A model generated the notes under the pieces. The model ran no database searches, had not been told where the DNA came from, and was given only the letters and a program-made list of their open reading frames with translations. Both the position numbers and the translations under genes were made by a program. From the NCBI RefSeq assembly GCF_019059575.1, contig NW_024881692.1, positions 558,001-622,000 of the forward strand: a DNA stretch of 64,000 nt. The letters are read 5' to 3'. This document shows positions 1-11,736 of this stretch, in pieces (position 1 is the stretch's first letter; every line of letters starts with the position of its first letter). The DNA comes from Amphibalanus amphitrite (lineage: Eukaryota; Arthropoda; Thecostraca; Balanomorpha; Balanidae).

Positions 1-311
1 AGAGGTTCTAGCTGGCTTGGCACCAGAAAACAGCATCGTCATCGGTATTTGCTAAGCAGCGCACTTGATATCCAACGGTGACCCAAAACAGCAACATTTT
101 TTAGTTTGACCTGACCTGGAAGGTCAATGACTGACCTGAGAAGGTAAAACTGGGTATCATTGGATTCGTCTCTTCCCAAAGAATCTTTTTGGTCTTTACT
201 GCTAAGCTCTATCTCCAACAGGAACGAAATGGCGCGGGGGGGGGGGGTGGCAACCACCCCCACCCCCCCATGTGCGTTCTAGGATGGGAAAATGGCATGT
301 GCGGGCGAGGG
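1..311 (-). mobile_element. TTAA-clan element, family A, cut by window edge
   Basis: This is the end of a family A element whose other end lies outside the window. It matches 16115-17013 and, inverted, 52228-53160. It ends in CATGTGCGGGCGAGGG next to TTAA at 312-315, with a G-run/C-run hairpin (about 234-268) just inside. The interior carries TGACCT/AGGTCA half-sites (for example at 106-145). I see no coding capacity. Confidence 0.8.
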
Positions 312-315
312 TTAA

Positions 316-2208
316 CCCACGCCCTTATAGGGCGGGGGGGGGGGTCGAACGGACCACCCTCGGTTTTTTGCAAATAACTCGCGTAAAAAGCGGCCTATCC
401 CGACAAAACTTTCAATACCCTCGCCTTAATCAATTTTACACCTACCCTACAATTTTCATGGCCCTGACCCAAATCAACTTTGACCTGTGAACTACTTTTC
501 GAGACCATGTTTGGCCGGGATCGTGATCCGGCATACATATGTCGGCTCGCATTAGCCGCGCGTTTGCAATCTTTTCGTGGTTTCAAGCGTTCAAACATGT
601 TTTTTGATGTTGGTCCCATGGATGAGGGCCGGTGTCAAGGTCACCTAAAGGTCAGGTCAGATCATTGACCTTTGGTGACTTCATTTCACTTTTCGAGTTT
701 TACATATTTCTAGGCTAGTTTTTGGAACTGAATTCGAATTTAGCAACTAGTTGAACATTTACGGAGTAGTTTGGGGCCTTCGTTACCATAGGGATCTTAT
801 ATACATAGGGTAGCCTGGGGCAAGACGCCCCAGATAATTTATTTTGCTACATAAATTTTGTCCCACGTCACCTGGAAGGCCAAATTTGTGCTTAATGCGT
901 TCTTTGGACATTTTACTTTAAATTGCACCCCTCAAATTCATTCATTTATGATCGGACTTCAAGCTAGGAAGTGATTTGTGAAGCAACTGCAAATGGGGCA
1001 TTTTGCCCCAACCCCAGGGCAAAACGCCCCATGGCCTGGGGCAAGTAGCCCCATACTTTAGATTAAAGATTTAACATGGTAGTTGGCTAAATCTTATGTG
1101 AGAGGTCCGTTAGACCTCTGGAGACACGGCACTGAAGTTAGCACATTCCATCCTGTCAGGTGTTCAGCTATGACACTACTGTATGAGCAGGTTTTTCACC
1201 TGCCTCATAAGACCAAATAATAAATTATTGCAATGTAAATGTTAACAAAATACTTCCTTTGCCATCCAGTTGCTGAGAAAAATGCATATAAAGACATAGA
1301 AACTTACTGTTCGCCAGCTACCGAACATTAGAAAGTGGGTAGCCCGAACAACACATGAGGTAAAACGCCCCATGGGGCTTTTTGCCCCGCGACCTACTGG
1401 GGCGTTTTACCCCATCACGTAGTTCGGTCAGAGAACAACGCCTTGCACTCCAGCAAGACATAATTTAACACGAACCAACCCGGCATGATAAGCGTTAGAC
1501 AACAGTTGTTCAAAATACATAAAAGTCGTTAGCCTGATGTGGACCATAAAAGAACGCCATGATGCATAATCTGACAACAAAACATAAAAATCACTCAAAA
1601 AACACATTTTTGGCTATATCTCCCGAAAGAGTCATCACAATTTCTTTCCAGTCTGCTCATATAATGATCAGATAGTGCACGTTTTATAGAAGAGAGGATG
1701 TTTCCCCAGAACTTTGCCAGTTCCGAGAAACATCGGTGAGGCGTTTTACCTCGGCGAGGCGACTTGCCCCGGTCTACCCTATATAAGATCTCTATGTTCG
1801 TTATAATTTACGAAGCTGTCAGAGGCGGTTGACACGTACGTACTACGAATACCCGACAAGACCCCTTTAGGTTGACCTGACCTGGCCTGGCCTAAATGCA
1901 TGAGGACATCATCTTTGATCATAACTAATATGATATTCGTCATCAGTACCCCGTAAAACCCCATGACAGCCGCACCTTCCGATGTTCTAACACGTACCGA
2001 TTTTCCCGACTTTTGGGTCATTGACCTGACCTGGAAAGTCAATCAATGACCTAGGACCTTAAAATTGGGCATCATTGGCTTCCTCTCGTCACGGGTAACA
2101 CACTCGTTTTCCCGCGAAGCTCTAGCTGGATCACGGGCCAAACGGCAAGCGGAGTCCAACGGTCCCCGCTTATACGCTCGAGTCTGGCAAAACACCTATG
2201 GGCGAGGG
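316..2208. mobile_element. TTAA-clan element, family B, interrupted
   Basis: The element is bounded by TTAA at 312-315 and 2209-2212. The left end reads CCCACGCCCTTATAGGGCGG followed by a G run, and the right end reads CCTATGGGCGAGGG. It shares TTAA 312-315 with the neighbouring family A copy. Related copies lie at 29240-30990 and 43001-44254. It is interrupted by an unrelated element at 787-1796. The interior has many AGGTCA half-sites and no credible reading frame. Confidence 0.7.
787..1796. mobile_element. hAT-like element nested in family B copy
   Basis: The insertion is flanked by TTCGTTAC (779-786) and TTCGTTAT (1797-1804), an 8-bp duplication with one mismatch. The ends are inverted repeats: CATAGGGATCTTATATA on the left and the complement of TATAAGATCTCTATG on the right, followed by a second inverted block AGGGTAG..GGGGCAAG. 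The interior repeats the palindrome-like motif GGGGC..TTTTGCCCC several times. No transposase frame is visible, so it looks non-autonomous. The 8-bp duplication suits hAT, but the assignment is inference. Confidence 0.65.
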
Positions 2209-2212
2209 TTAA

Positions 2213-3056
2213 CCCTAGCTCACCGGCTGAGGGGAGGGGGCAGGCGCCGCTCCCATAGGGTTTTTCGCAATATCTAAGAACAAGCTGGCGATAGAAAGAT
2301 AAAACTTGGCATACTGACCTTTGATTCAAGCCAGATCTTTTGACACCAACCACATTTTTAGGTCAGGTCAGGTCACTGACGTATAACGCCATAAGTGAAC
2401 CTCTACACGGTCTTCAGATGTCGCAGCAACGCCCTCAGTGCCAAAGGAACTTTCACAGGGAGATGAAACTTACATGAACTAGTATTCATCAGAGGTCTCA
2501 GAACTTGTATATCTCGGATTTTTCCTTAAGGTCACATGAGGTCAGGTCGGTCACGTAACCTCACCGTTATGAGTCAATGGGGGAAAATAAAAACAGCTAT
2601 TTTGGCGCCAGGAACGATCACAAACTATCTCAACCACACGGAATCGTGATTTCATGCACTCCTTGCAAGTTTCGATGCTTCACTTTTGCATTGTTGACTT
2701 TGCATTGACGTGACGTCATTTATTACGTCACTAGGGTCATTAGAGTTTTCGTCAACAACTCCTGATCAAATTTAGCTAGCTAATCGCGAAAGCCACCAAT
2801 GAACTCAGGAAGACTTGCCGAATCGAATGATATGCAGCATGACCTCCTTTGACCAAGTTCGTGACCTGGGGGCCTCTGACCTGACCGTGACCCGAGGTCA
2901 ACCACCTTAAGTTGACCTCACTCAAACAAAAAGTATACCATTCGACTCGCCTGAGCAAGGCGAACACGGTGATGCCATGATAGCGGCTTGGCGGCCATTT
3001 ATTGCAAAGTAATTTGCCAAAAACCGAGCCCGTACCTTGGGCCACTTGACCTGACC
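2213..3056 (-). repeat. Mosaic of TTAA-clan fragments
   Basis: The segment lies between TTAA sites 2209-2212 and 3057-3060. Positions about 2985-3056 are an inverted, diverged copy of the family D interior near 3718-3800 (shared phrase around CCCAAGGTACGG and TTTTTGGCAAAT). The beginning has the usual GC-rich CCCTAGCTCACCGGC end. Many TGACCT half-sites are present and no gene is seen. Confidence 0.5.
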
Positions 3057-3060
3057 TTAA

Positions 3061-3527
3061 AGGGACCCTCCCACCTTCAAAAAAGTTAATGAATTGGCAT
3101 GAAAGTGATGTCGCTCGGTTCAGAAAGAGGAAAAACGAATATCTACCAAATTTCATCGAAAAATATTCACCGGTTTTCAAGATATTAGACTTTTACTTTT
3201 GTTTACTTTTTGGGATCTCCGCTGTTCCTAGCGACTTTATTTGAAAGTGCGGCATTTGTTGCGCGCAAAGCAGCATATACCACCGCGTGCTACAAAACGT
3301 TTTAGTCAAACATTTAACGGACGTTCGAAAGCCTGATGACGTCATCAGATTCCCGTAATGGTTAAGAGATAGGGACCACGCTGGTCCCACCCTGCAAGGA
3401 AAGGAAAGAAATTTCTTGAACACCATAAAGCTGCGGGGGTTGCGACCAGGATAAATGGTGGTTTCTGAGCCTGGCCGCAAACTTGGCTATCTCAACTCAA
3501 AACTAATGTTAAGGTGGGAGGGTCCCT
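3061..3527. mobile_element. Small TTAA MITE, family E
   Basis: This 467-bp element is flanked by TTAA at 3057-3060 and 3528-3531. The terminal inverted repeat AGGGACCCTCCCACCTT is perfect over 17 bp at both ends. The interior includes a CpG-rich 3' half. There is no coding capacity. It sits exactly at the TTAA that also forms the left boundary of the family D element. Confidence 0.8.
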
Positions 3528-3531
3528 TTAA

Positions 3532-4589
3532 CCCTCGCCGGACCTATTGGTTTTCTATGTACATACGCGCCGGCCGAGGGGGGGCGGGTACGACCCCCCC
3601 CCCTCGCCGTTTCGCTCCTGGTGAAGCTAGCGCGTCGCGGAAAAAACGAGCGTGTGCGCCGTTACGAGACGCAGATATTGGTACCCGATTTTAAGGTCAT
3701 AGGTCAACCGGTGACCTCTGAGGTCAGGTCAAGTGCCCCAAGGTACGGTTCAGTTTTTGGCAAATAACTTCGCAAAAAACGGCCGCAGAGCCGCGATGTT
3801 GGCAGCATAGTGCTCGCCTCGATCAGGCGCGTCGAATGATATACTTTTTGTTCGGGTCAGGTCAACTTAGGGTGTTGACCTCAGGTTAGGTCAGCACCCC
3901 CAGGTCACGAAGTTGGTCGAAGTAGGTGACTTGTGTAAGACGGGTGCGCATTGATAACAAATCATAAGAAGGTGGGTTTAGCATTGTAGTCAAAATCGCA
4001 TTATTTTTAGCGATAGGTATGACTACTTACTCCCTTGCTCCGCTTAGATACCTCATTCCAGTATTGTATGTGGCGTTTTTAACCACTCAATTGATTATTT
4101 TAAAAGCAAATTCCGAAGATATCGGATAGATATTTGGTCATCTTGCATCTTGTAACGCTTGACCAGGTATCGTTGGTTTAGGTCTTTTAATTTTGCACAT
4201 CATTCATTTATCGATTCGATTTATTTTCCCATATTTGCTCTTTCATTTTGTGTGTACCATATGCTTTTAGGCATAAATTTCAAAGTGTCATCTGATTAAA
4301 ATCAGGCTAAATATATTTTTTCTTATGTTCATAACTGTGTTTGCCCGTTTTTTTCTCGTTTTTGTATTCTTACAGCTTCTTCGTGCTTCTGGCTTAAAGG
4401 TCACTGGTTGAGTTGAGGCCCTAAAATCAGGTACCAATCGCTGCGTCTCGCATCGGCGCATACGCTCGTTTTTTCCGCGACGCTCTAGCTCCATCAAGGG
4501 CGAAACGGCGAGGAGGGGGCCGTACCCGCCCCTTCCACCCCCTGCCCCCGGCCGGCGCGTATGTAGAAAGCCGATAGGTCCGGCAAGTG
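3532..4589. mobile_element. TTAA-clan element, family D
   Basis: The element is bounded by TTAA at 3528-3531 and 4590-4593. Its long terminal inverted repeat shows CCCTCGCCGGACCTATTGG on the left and CACTTGCCGGACCTATCGG (read inward) on the right, and both continue into TACGCGCCGGCC and a G/C-run hairpin. The interior contains several AGGTCA direct repeats (about 3690-3740 and 3856-3910). No transposase is seen. Confidence 0.75.
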
Positions 4590-4593
4590 TTAA

Positions 4594-6397
4594 AAACAAA
4601 TTTAACTGATTATTTCACAAATGGTTATCGGTTTCCTTTTATTTACTGTTTATAAACAGGATTCCCAAACATCTATGGTTACGTAGTGCCTGTCGAACAC
4701 CAAAAACAGATAAAGACACTTAATCACTTACCAAAAGTGGCACCGGCCGCGCATTTCCTGGGACCAGCTTTTTGCCGCAATTGGACACAGCGGCTTTCAG
4801 TGCGGTCAAATTCCTCGCGCGCACGTGCGGTATGTGCTCAGGACACTCGAAGACCTGTTTGCATGTTCCTGATCTTCCGTGAAGATCGCATGAGCTGATT
4901 GTGCTGCTGCTACCGGTGTTGAAGAATACTGAAAAAATCCATCCGTAGAAATGTTACCAACTACAAAAACTGCAGACGGCACCGACGGACTTTCACAGGT
5001 GCAATATATTCCATCCTGCTCAGCTATCAGTTCTGATTACACGAACTGCCAAAACGTTTTTTACCAAATTGTGATGGTTTAACGTTCCTTATCGTTAAAA
5101 TTCCTTCAAAGTCAGTCTGATGTTCTATGGACGGGATTTGATACTTCATGCATATCGAAGGTCGATTATTACTATATCAAATCAATCGCAACTCGAGGAC
5201 TCAGTGGCTTTAAAACTGCGTGACAATCACTCCGTTTGTTAATTACAGATAATCACAAAAAGATGCATCAAAAATAAAGAAAAACTATTTTTGCTATATA
5301 GGCTACAAACAATCAAAGTTCGTCGAATCCTGGCGGTCAGTTATATACCTATTCCGAAAATCCCAGACTGCGCATAACAGAGCCACACGTCTCTAAGAAG
5401 TCGCATCATGAAAATGCCCAAATAAGACGCGATTCAATGCTACCTGCGACGCATTTCAGTCGTGGCACTTCCGGATTAACATAGCCGAAAAAGGCCACGG
5501 CCAGGGGGTGTCGAAGTCTAGTAGGAAAATCTGGCAAATTCCCTGCGTGACGTCACGTCGGGGATGACCGACGGCACCTTGCACTGAAAGATACGGCAGA
5601 ACGGTAATTTTTGAAAAATGATTAAAAATACTTTTGTGCTGTTATGACGCATAAAACGCTTATCAGCATGTTCCTCATCATGTGATAAAGGCATATCCGT
5701 GGTCGAAAATAGCTGAGCCCCTCCTAATTTCCAACCACCGACCACATAAGCAAAGGATGTAAGCGTAATCCTTAAGGGCGACTTTCCTATACATATCCGT
5801 ACATATGCGTCCGTATGGAAATCGGTAGTGTGGCGATTGGCGACGCGCGCGACATCTGTGTGGCGACCAAGTGGCGACTGTGGCGACACCTGGTGGCTGC
5901 TTTTCTGCTGTATGTAGGCATTGGGGTTTTGCCAGATGTGGTTCCTACTGCTACACCACTATGGTGACCCAATACTAGAAAAGTTATTTTGCTAGTAAAA
6001 GGCAAGCAAATTGAAAGTTGATTTATAAAATTGCTTATAAATGATTACGAGATAATAATAAAGAAATTTTGATTGAATAATTATTTAAATAATCAACCGT
6101 GAAACTATATTCTGGTAGGTTTAGTAGAAATAAGTCCGTGCAACCTTGTATTTAGGGCCTTGGCCACGGCTAAGCCAGCGGCTAATATCGTCAATCGTAG
6201 ATGCACAGACAGATATTATACATACACTATATGCATCGTTCATGTGCGCTGTGTAATCGGTATGAATCACAGGATAAGTAACAGCGCAGCGCACAACGTG
6301 GAAGATGATCACAATTTACATACATACCTCCGTCCAGCTATGCTAACGCCGATCCTAAACAGCACGGCCACCCGACTCCTATGAGTCCTACCCAGCT
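4594..6397. other. No gene recognised
   Basis: There are only short frames without splice-compatible neighbours. A frame on the minus strand near 5518-5889 has no recognisable domain. A short run of GTGGCGAC-like repeats lies at about 5830-5890. I see nothing functional. Confidence 0.4.
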
Positions 6398-6401
6398 TTA
6401 A

Positions 6402-7261
6402 AGGTAGTGTGCCACCTTTGAAAGATTTCCCATTTTATTTTTCCTAGGATAAGAAGCTTCTGTTTTTACCTAATATCGCAAAAAAAATCAAAAATGGGCC
6501 TGGAATAGTGCCTTTTTCGCCTAAAAGTTTTTCGGTTTTTAGATATGCATAACAACTGTAGTGGGCTCACCTGCAAACAGGCGTCGGGCAACAATCGCGA
6601 ATGCGGCGCACTTGTGACAATAAGCAAAGGTCATTATAGTGTTACGACCATACGACGTACGGGAATGAGTTATCAGCTGTCTAATCGTAGACAACACAAT
6701 GTCGAGCCTTAAACTGTAAGCCCGTATTGGTATTGTTTCTTTTATTTGGCTGTCGAACATTATTTATGGTTTGAAATATGATTTTATGTAAAATAATTGA
6801 TATGAAAAAGCCGTCTTATAAGTTATGACCCCATTTCACCACACGCAAGTGGCAGAAATGACAATGATCAGCTGACGCATTTTTCTTGGCCGAAGTCAGA
6901 GTGCGCGGCCCGACGCACCACGCGTATTTGGAAATTCCGACCTCGACGAGCATCAGAAGCCACCTAACAGGCGTGTTCGAAACCGCAGGAGATGATGATG
7001 AACGGGTTTATCGAAACTTGATTGGATGAGCATATCGGTAATAGCGATTTCAGTGTGTGCATTTATTGTTCATAGTGGTGTGAAATGTGGTTGGGGTACG
7101 ACCGACAACCCGTCGGGGCGAATTTCGCACTGGGGTACTCAAAATTTGAAGAATTTAAGACGTTTCCATGAGTTTTGAAGGTATGGATAAGTTCTAAAAA
7201 TCCGGTTCTCCTTATCTGGGCCATCAACTCCATACGGTCCAAGAAAGCTGGCACACTACCT
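6402..7261 (-). mobile_element. TTAA MITE, family C, copy 1 (uninterrupted)
   Basis: The 860-bp element is flanked by TTAA at 6398-6401 and 7262-7265, with inverted ends AGGTAGTGTGCCA. Copies 2 and 3 (12254-15339 and 26422-28191) are in the opposite orientation. Because this copy is uninterrupted, it serves as the empty-site reference for insertions in the other two. Short open frames recur between the copies but show no transposase motif. The TTAA target points to the piggyBac or Kolobok superfamilies. Confidence 0.85.
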
Positions 7262-7286
7262 TTAACCTCCCATATTACCTACTCAC

Positions 7287-7353
7287 TGTTTTGCGCCGAG
7301 GTCACTGCAATGACCGTCCAGAGGACCACCGAACCACACAGCGCACCCTCCAT
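7287..7353 (-). CDS. Candidate first exon: signal peptide
   Basis: An ATG at 7353 opens 22 codons that read as a typical secretory signal (short N-region, hydrophobic run CGSVVLWTVIAVTSA, small residues before a likely cleavage site). The exon ends in phase 1 at a strong donor, GTGAGT at 7286-7281. The rest of the gene would lie at lower coordinates, beyond the family C element, and I could not find it. An extracellular or membrane protein is likely if the exon is real. Start and donor are seen; function is inferred. It lies about 180 bp from the plus-strand exon at 7531-7701, so the two could share a divergent promoter. Confidence 0.35.
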
Positions 7354-7530
7354 GGCAGCCAGCAGGTGAGTGCGGCCCGCACCCGTCCCGAAGATTATTC
7401 CCTCCCCCTCCCCCCTCCCGGACGAACCTGTCCGACAGGCCGTGACGTCACACACACGGCCAGTGACGTCACGGCAGTCCTCGGAGCCTGAAAACAACTG
7501 ATGCGGCCTCTTTGTGGTGTCTGCTGCGAG

Positions 7531-7701
7531 CTCCGCCGGGGATTCCGCCCGCCGCGAGTGAATATGCATCGGCTCGCAACGCGATACAGGAGATCAGAGA
7601 TGTGGTTTTCCCTGACACAGATTTTGAAGGAAGCACCAAGCTGGATCAGATGCATTCGTTGCATCGCAACCATTGCAGCAATTATTGCGTCGCCAAAGAA
7701 G
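7531..7701 (+). CDS. Candidate exon, possible 5' part of IQ gene
   Basis: The frame reads through residues such as ASEYASARNAIQEIRDVVFP and ends in phase 1 at GTGAAT (7702). It joins in frame to the exon at 8626-8734, which begins with two bases of a codon. The start is uncertain: the frame is open from 7467 and the acceptor at 7529-7530 is weak. The sequence is mostly polar and belongs to no family I recognise. Linkage to the downstream IQ gene is likely from order and strand but is not proved, because the next exon's phase does not match. Confidence 0.45.
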
Positions 7702-8625
7702 GTGAATACCCGGTTACTTCAGTGTATCTCTCGTAAGCTAAAACCAAGAACTGTGCAATATTTTAAAGATAAGATGCGATTTCATTTTCTGAGACCTCAA
7801 CACTCAGCAGCCCTTCAGTGACCGGCGTAATGCATAGAGCAGCAGTGATCCACCATTCATGACGTCTCTCAGTTTCCCTTTCTTCAAGTTAGTAGTGAAC
7901 GGTGGCGGAAAGTTTGCTATGGATCGCCGGGAACGGGGAAGGTAATTTCCTCATTCATTAAGAACTGTCACATTCACAATACACGAGGCGCTACAATGTA
8001 CGAATGGAGCATTCGATCGCTAATAAGCGCTTACACTGGTCGCGAGCTGAATGATTTCCGTTCAAATGCATGCAAGGATGTTGAAAGAGGGGAGGGACAG
8101 CCCAAACTCCAAGGTTGCTGGTTAATTCGATGGTTGCTATGAAAAACGAATAAAATCTGTTAGAAGTGTGCATTTTAATTGCAAAAATGTCAAAGTATCC
8201 GCCACAACTGAAAACTAAATTGTAAGGACGTTTCGGTTCACAGGTCGATGTTTTATTTGATAGGGAAATTATGGTCACTTCCGAAGATAGGAAAGTATAG
8301 AATGCAAATACAAGTCAATATTACGTGATGTGAGGAATGGTTGGGTTTCATGATAGATTGCCGTCACTGCAACCTGCACAACGCGATGTTCTAGCTAAAG
8401 GCTGCTTTTTTGTAGGTGGGTAGTGGGCAGCTTTCTATAAGTAATCGACGTTTGCTATAGGAAGTTTCTATCACTTCCCGTTCCTACGATTCAATACATT
8501 ATCATGACGTCAAAGTCATTTCAGGGTTAATGGCTATGCTTTGAAAAACATACATGAAAATTGTGCATTTCTTCTACCTCCAGCATTAATATTCTAATCG
8601 ATAACTAATCCTTTTTTTCATTTAG

Positions 8626-8734
8626 GCAGACATGCCTCCCAAATACCTGCGTTGCAGGCGCCGTTCGTGTCACCTGACATTCAATGTCGTGAACGCTTTT
8701 CATGCCAGCATATGACGAGTGAAGCCAATGCTCG
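8626..8734 (+). CDS. Candidate exon, possible 5' part of IQ gene
   Basis: A pyrimidine-rich acceptor (CTTTTTTTCATTTAG) precedes the exon and GTGAGT follows at 8735. Taking the phase from 7701, the frame stays open (segment SPDIQCRERFSCQHMTSE) and ends in phase 2. The next good exon at 11737 expects phase 0, so either an exon between them is missing or one of these calls is wrong. There is no recognisable domain. Confidence 0.45.
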
Positions 8735-9680
8735 GTGAGTATTCGACGCTGTTCAATCGTCGTCATGGTAACGGATAACACGGATCCTGTCAGCCAAGGA
8801 AGTAGCCGTCGTTCTGTTTGCACGCCGAGTCCCTCCGGGGCCACGGTCGGGGTCGGTAGCTGTGGGGGTGTCGCGGTCGGTTGCGGTAAAAACTACGCAC
8901 GTAAAAATTCGCAAAAATGGTGTCTGGCGCAGATGAACGTCTCGGAATGGGAAGGTGAGAGCGTATTTTCCTCTCGGTGACAATATCGGAATGTGAAAAT
9001 CCGAGTGTAAGCCGATTAGACCGATGCGGCTGTTCTTCGTTTTCTTTGTTTATCTTATTTTATTTTGTTTTCCGCGCCGTTTTGCGGTGGGGTTTTTCTT
9101 CCGAGGTGGGCTGGGGCGTGCAGTGCGCACGTTTTTTTCTGTTACTCTATTTGCTGTTCGTTTTTTAACTTTATTTCGTTCTTTCTTGTTCTTTTCCGCG
9201 TCGTTTGCGGCGGCGTTGTTGGCAGTTTGCTACGGGTGTGCTTCGGACGGGGCGTTTTTCATTGTTTCTTTTTGCCTTTTTCGCGGCGTTTGCGTTGACA
9301 TTTTGGCGGCGGGCGGTGCCGGTTCCCTTTTTTAAATATATTTTTCATTGTTTTGTCTTGTTTGTTGTTTTTACTCTTTTTCAAAATCTCGGTTTGAAAG
9401 TAAAGCAAACGCCTTTGAATAAAGCATTGTGCATTCTGTCTTTATTACGAATGAGATAACCGTAAAATAACTATTTCTGTGTAGGTATGACAGGCGTCAA
9501 CTATCAGGCAAGGTTCACAAATTATTAAACAACAAATACCGGAGTTATGGCATGGAAACGTGAAACTTGCCTTGCTGGCTATGCCCCACCGTTTATCCTG
9601 ATATTTGGCCTGATGCTTACCTGTCGTTTACCAAAATGTATGTCTTTGCATCCATCGCTTGTCTTGTTGACTGTCTTACC

Positions 9681-9760
9681 GCTGGTCCTGTTTGTCCCAC
9701 TGCTTGTCCTGTTTGTCCCACTGCTTGTCCTGTTTGTCCGCTGCTTGTCCTGTTCGCTCA
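9681..9760 (+). repeat. 20-21 bp minisatellite, four units
   Basis: About four units of a 20-21 bp motif containing CTGCTTGTCCTGTTTGTCC are seen. It lies in a long pyrimidine-rich stretch (about 9010-9400 is also T-rich). It is probably intronic; no exon is supported here. Confidence 0.7.
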
Positions 9761-9857
9761 GCCTCATGTATCGATGTTTTGACTGAGTGTGTATTCTGTT
9801 GCAGGCTTTGCTAGGTGTCTGGAGTTACGGGCCCTGTCACTATGTCATACAACACTG

Positions 9858-10139
9858 TAGTGATGTCACTCAACGGAAAATCATGATACCGATACCAAAC
9901 CAAATACCAACACTCAACAGGAACAATGAGAAAATACCCAAACCGAGCCGACTTGGGAATATCAGGGTTAAATACCAACTTTTACCAACTTTTTACCAAA
10001 TTAATAGCCTCTTTTACATTAGAGAGGATTCACAATACCAACAAAATACCAAATGTGTTCGCCTCGAAATACCAACTGCCAAGTTGGTATCGGTTTGGCT
10101 TCGGTATAACAAAAAGTTCATATCCGATTGACAGCTCTA
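9858..10139. mobile_element. hAT-type MITE, TAGTGATGTC family, older copy
   Basis: The ends are TAGTGATGTC and the inverted TAGAGCTGTC. The interior is made of GATACC/CCAAA phrases in both orientations, as in the younger copy at 21940-22201. The flanking octamers CAACACTG and CAGCAGTC match at only five of eight positions, so this is an older insertion. It is non-coding. Confidence 0.65.
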
Positions 10140-11736
10140 CAGCAGTCAGCACTGTCACTTGCCACCGGTCATTGATGATGCATGACTGTCATTCGGAGAA
10201 TGCCTGCCTCTTGAATTTTTCAGCGGCATTATCACTAATGTATGTGTTTAAACGCGAGTTGGCACTTAAAACAATCGAGTCCGCCACGACCCCTTGGGAA
10301 CTTATTGAGGAATATGTAATGCGAAGTAGTTGATGCAGAGCACACATTTCTGAAATATCTCCTCAAAATCACGTAGTCCATTGTATGGTATTTCATCCGT
10401 TTTATTGAACACTTACGTTTGAATACGTTTTCGAGCAATCTGCCGTGGAATGCATTTTTTTCCCAGTTTCTTCATGGACTTAACATGGGAAATTTAAAGG
10501 TCACGTGGCACGTGCACCAGATTGTCCCCGGAGGAGAGACCCATACCAGAACGTAGATCACCTGGCCCACTAGAAATCCCGAAAAAACAGAATTTTTGGG
10601 GCTGCTGTTTTCTGTGGTATCAAGATGTATTGATCTCAGGCAGCTTTTGCCAAATTGTCAGGGAACTCAGATTTGTTTTTCAATAGAAAAACACAATTCT
10701 AATGAATAGTGTTTTAACTATGACAACAAGCCTTCGGTTGCCTTCTGCTGCATAATCTTGATTTTAACTTTCGGATGAGGATGTTTTATTGTGTTACTAA
10801 ACTGTATGTTTAGGTAATGTTTATGTAGGTTTATGTAAAAAGTTAATCGAACGTGAAATAGACAGGGAAAATAGTGACAAAAAGATAAATCGTTCGCTGT
10901 AGTGTCTGTTTTTACCAGGGAGGATCGCTATGCTGTATCGTCTTCTTTCATGCATACAAATTTCATAGTCAATAGTCATGCATGAATATATCAGCCCATC
11001 GACCTGGAAAAGATCGAACGTATTGACACAAGTTGCATGCAGCTTATCAATTCGAATAGCACTTCCATCTGTGTTTTCCCACTGCAGGTAAACGAAGACT
11101 GGACCAGTCAAAACGCTATTGGCTCGCTGTCTACCCTTTGTTGACAAGGCCGGATCGGATCAATGGTGGCCCAGAGACCGATGGTGCATGATGGTGGAGC
11201 ATAAAACGCGGTACATATTGCACATTGATGGACTGCTTGTATGATGAGGCTGTAAACGTCTAAAGGACATCACCTGACCTGACCTTTGAGAGCGTGGAGC
11301 AAGAGAACTGCGTCGAACATTAAAGTGTAAATGGGTGGCCATAACCACGGTGTTCTAGTAGCCCCTTGTTGGTTGGAAATGTCACAAAATCAATGTTAAA
11401 GAGAATCAAATGCTTTTATGTGATAGATGACGAATTATTAGGTGCTAAACGCTCCGAGAGATCTATAAGTTAGCCTTCTACGGAACATAATTTAACTATG
11501 AATAGCGAACATGGTAATGTCGATATTCTGTTGCCACTTAAATGCTCTGTGTCCGTTGTATTGATCGACATTAGGATTAGACCATAGCCATATGGTAGCT
11601 GAATATGAGTAACATTGCGTTTTTTTCTCATTCTTTTTTAGCGTTTCGCTTGCAACGCGTTTTGGCACGTCATTCTGCGTGTTGGATCATCCACTCACTC
11701 ACCCCCCCATCCCCTATCTTTCTACACACCCCCCAG
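10140..11736. other. No exon recognised; one repeat
   Basis: Positions 10649-10741 are a repeat also present at 35170-35234 and 36419-36441. Here the TTAA at 10714-10717 is empty, whereas the other copy carries a 1.2-kb insertion at the same TTAA. A pyrimidine tract with TAG at 11639-11641 could be an alternative acceptor to the one used at 11736. Otherwise I see nothing. Confidence 0.5.

Noticed and set aside
6539-7254. Small proteins encoded by family C (frames seen in all three copies)
   Set aside because: They recur only because the element recurs. They lack domains and are broken differently by insertions.
9010-9460. Phe/Leu-rich hydrophobic frames
   Set aside because: T-rich intronic-type sequence gives spurious Phe-rich translation, with no conserved segment.
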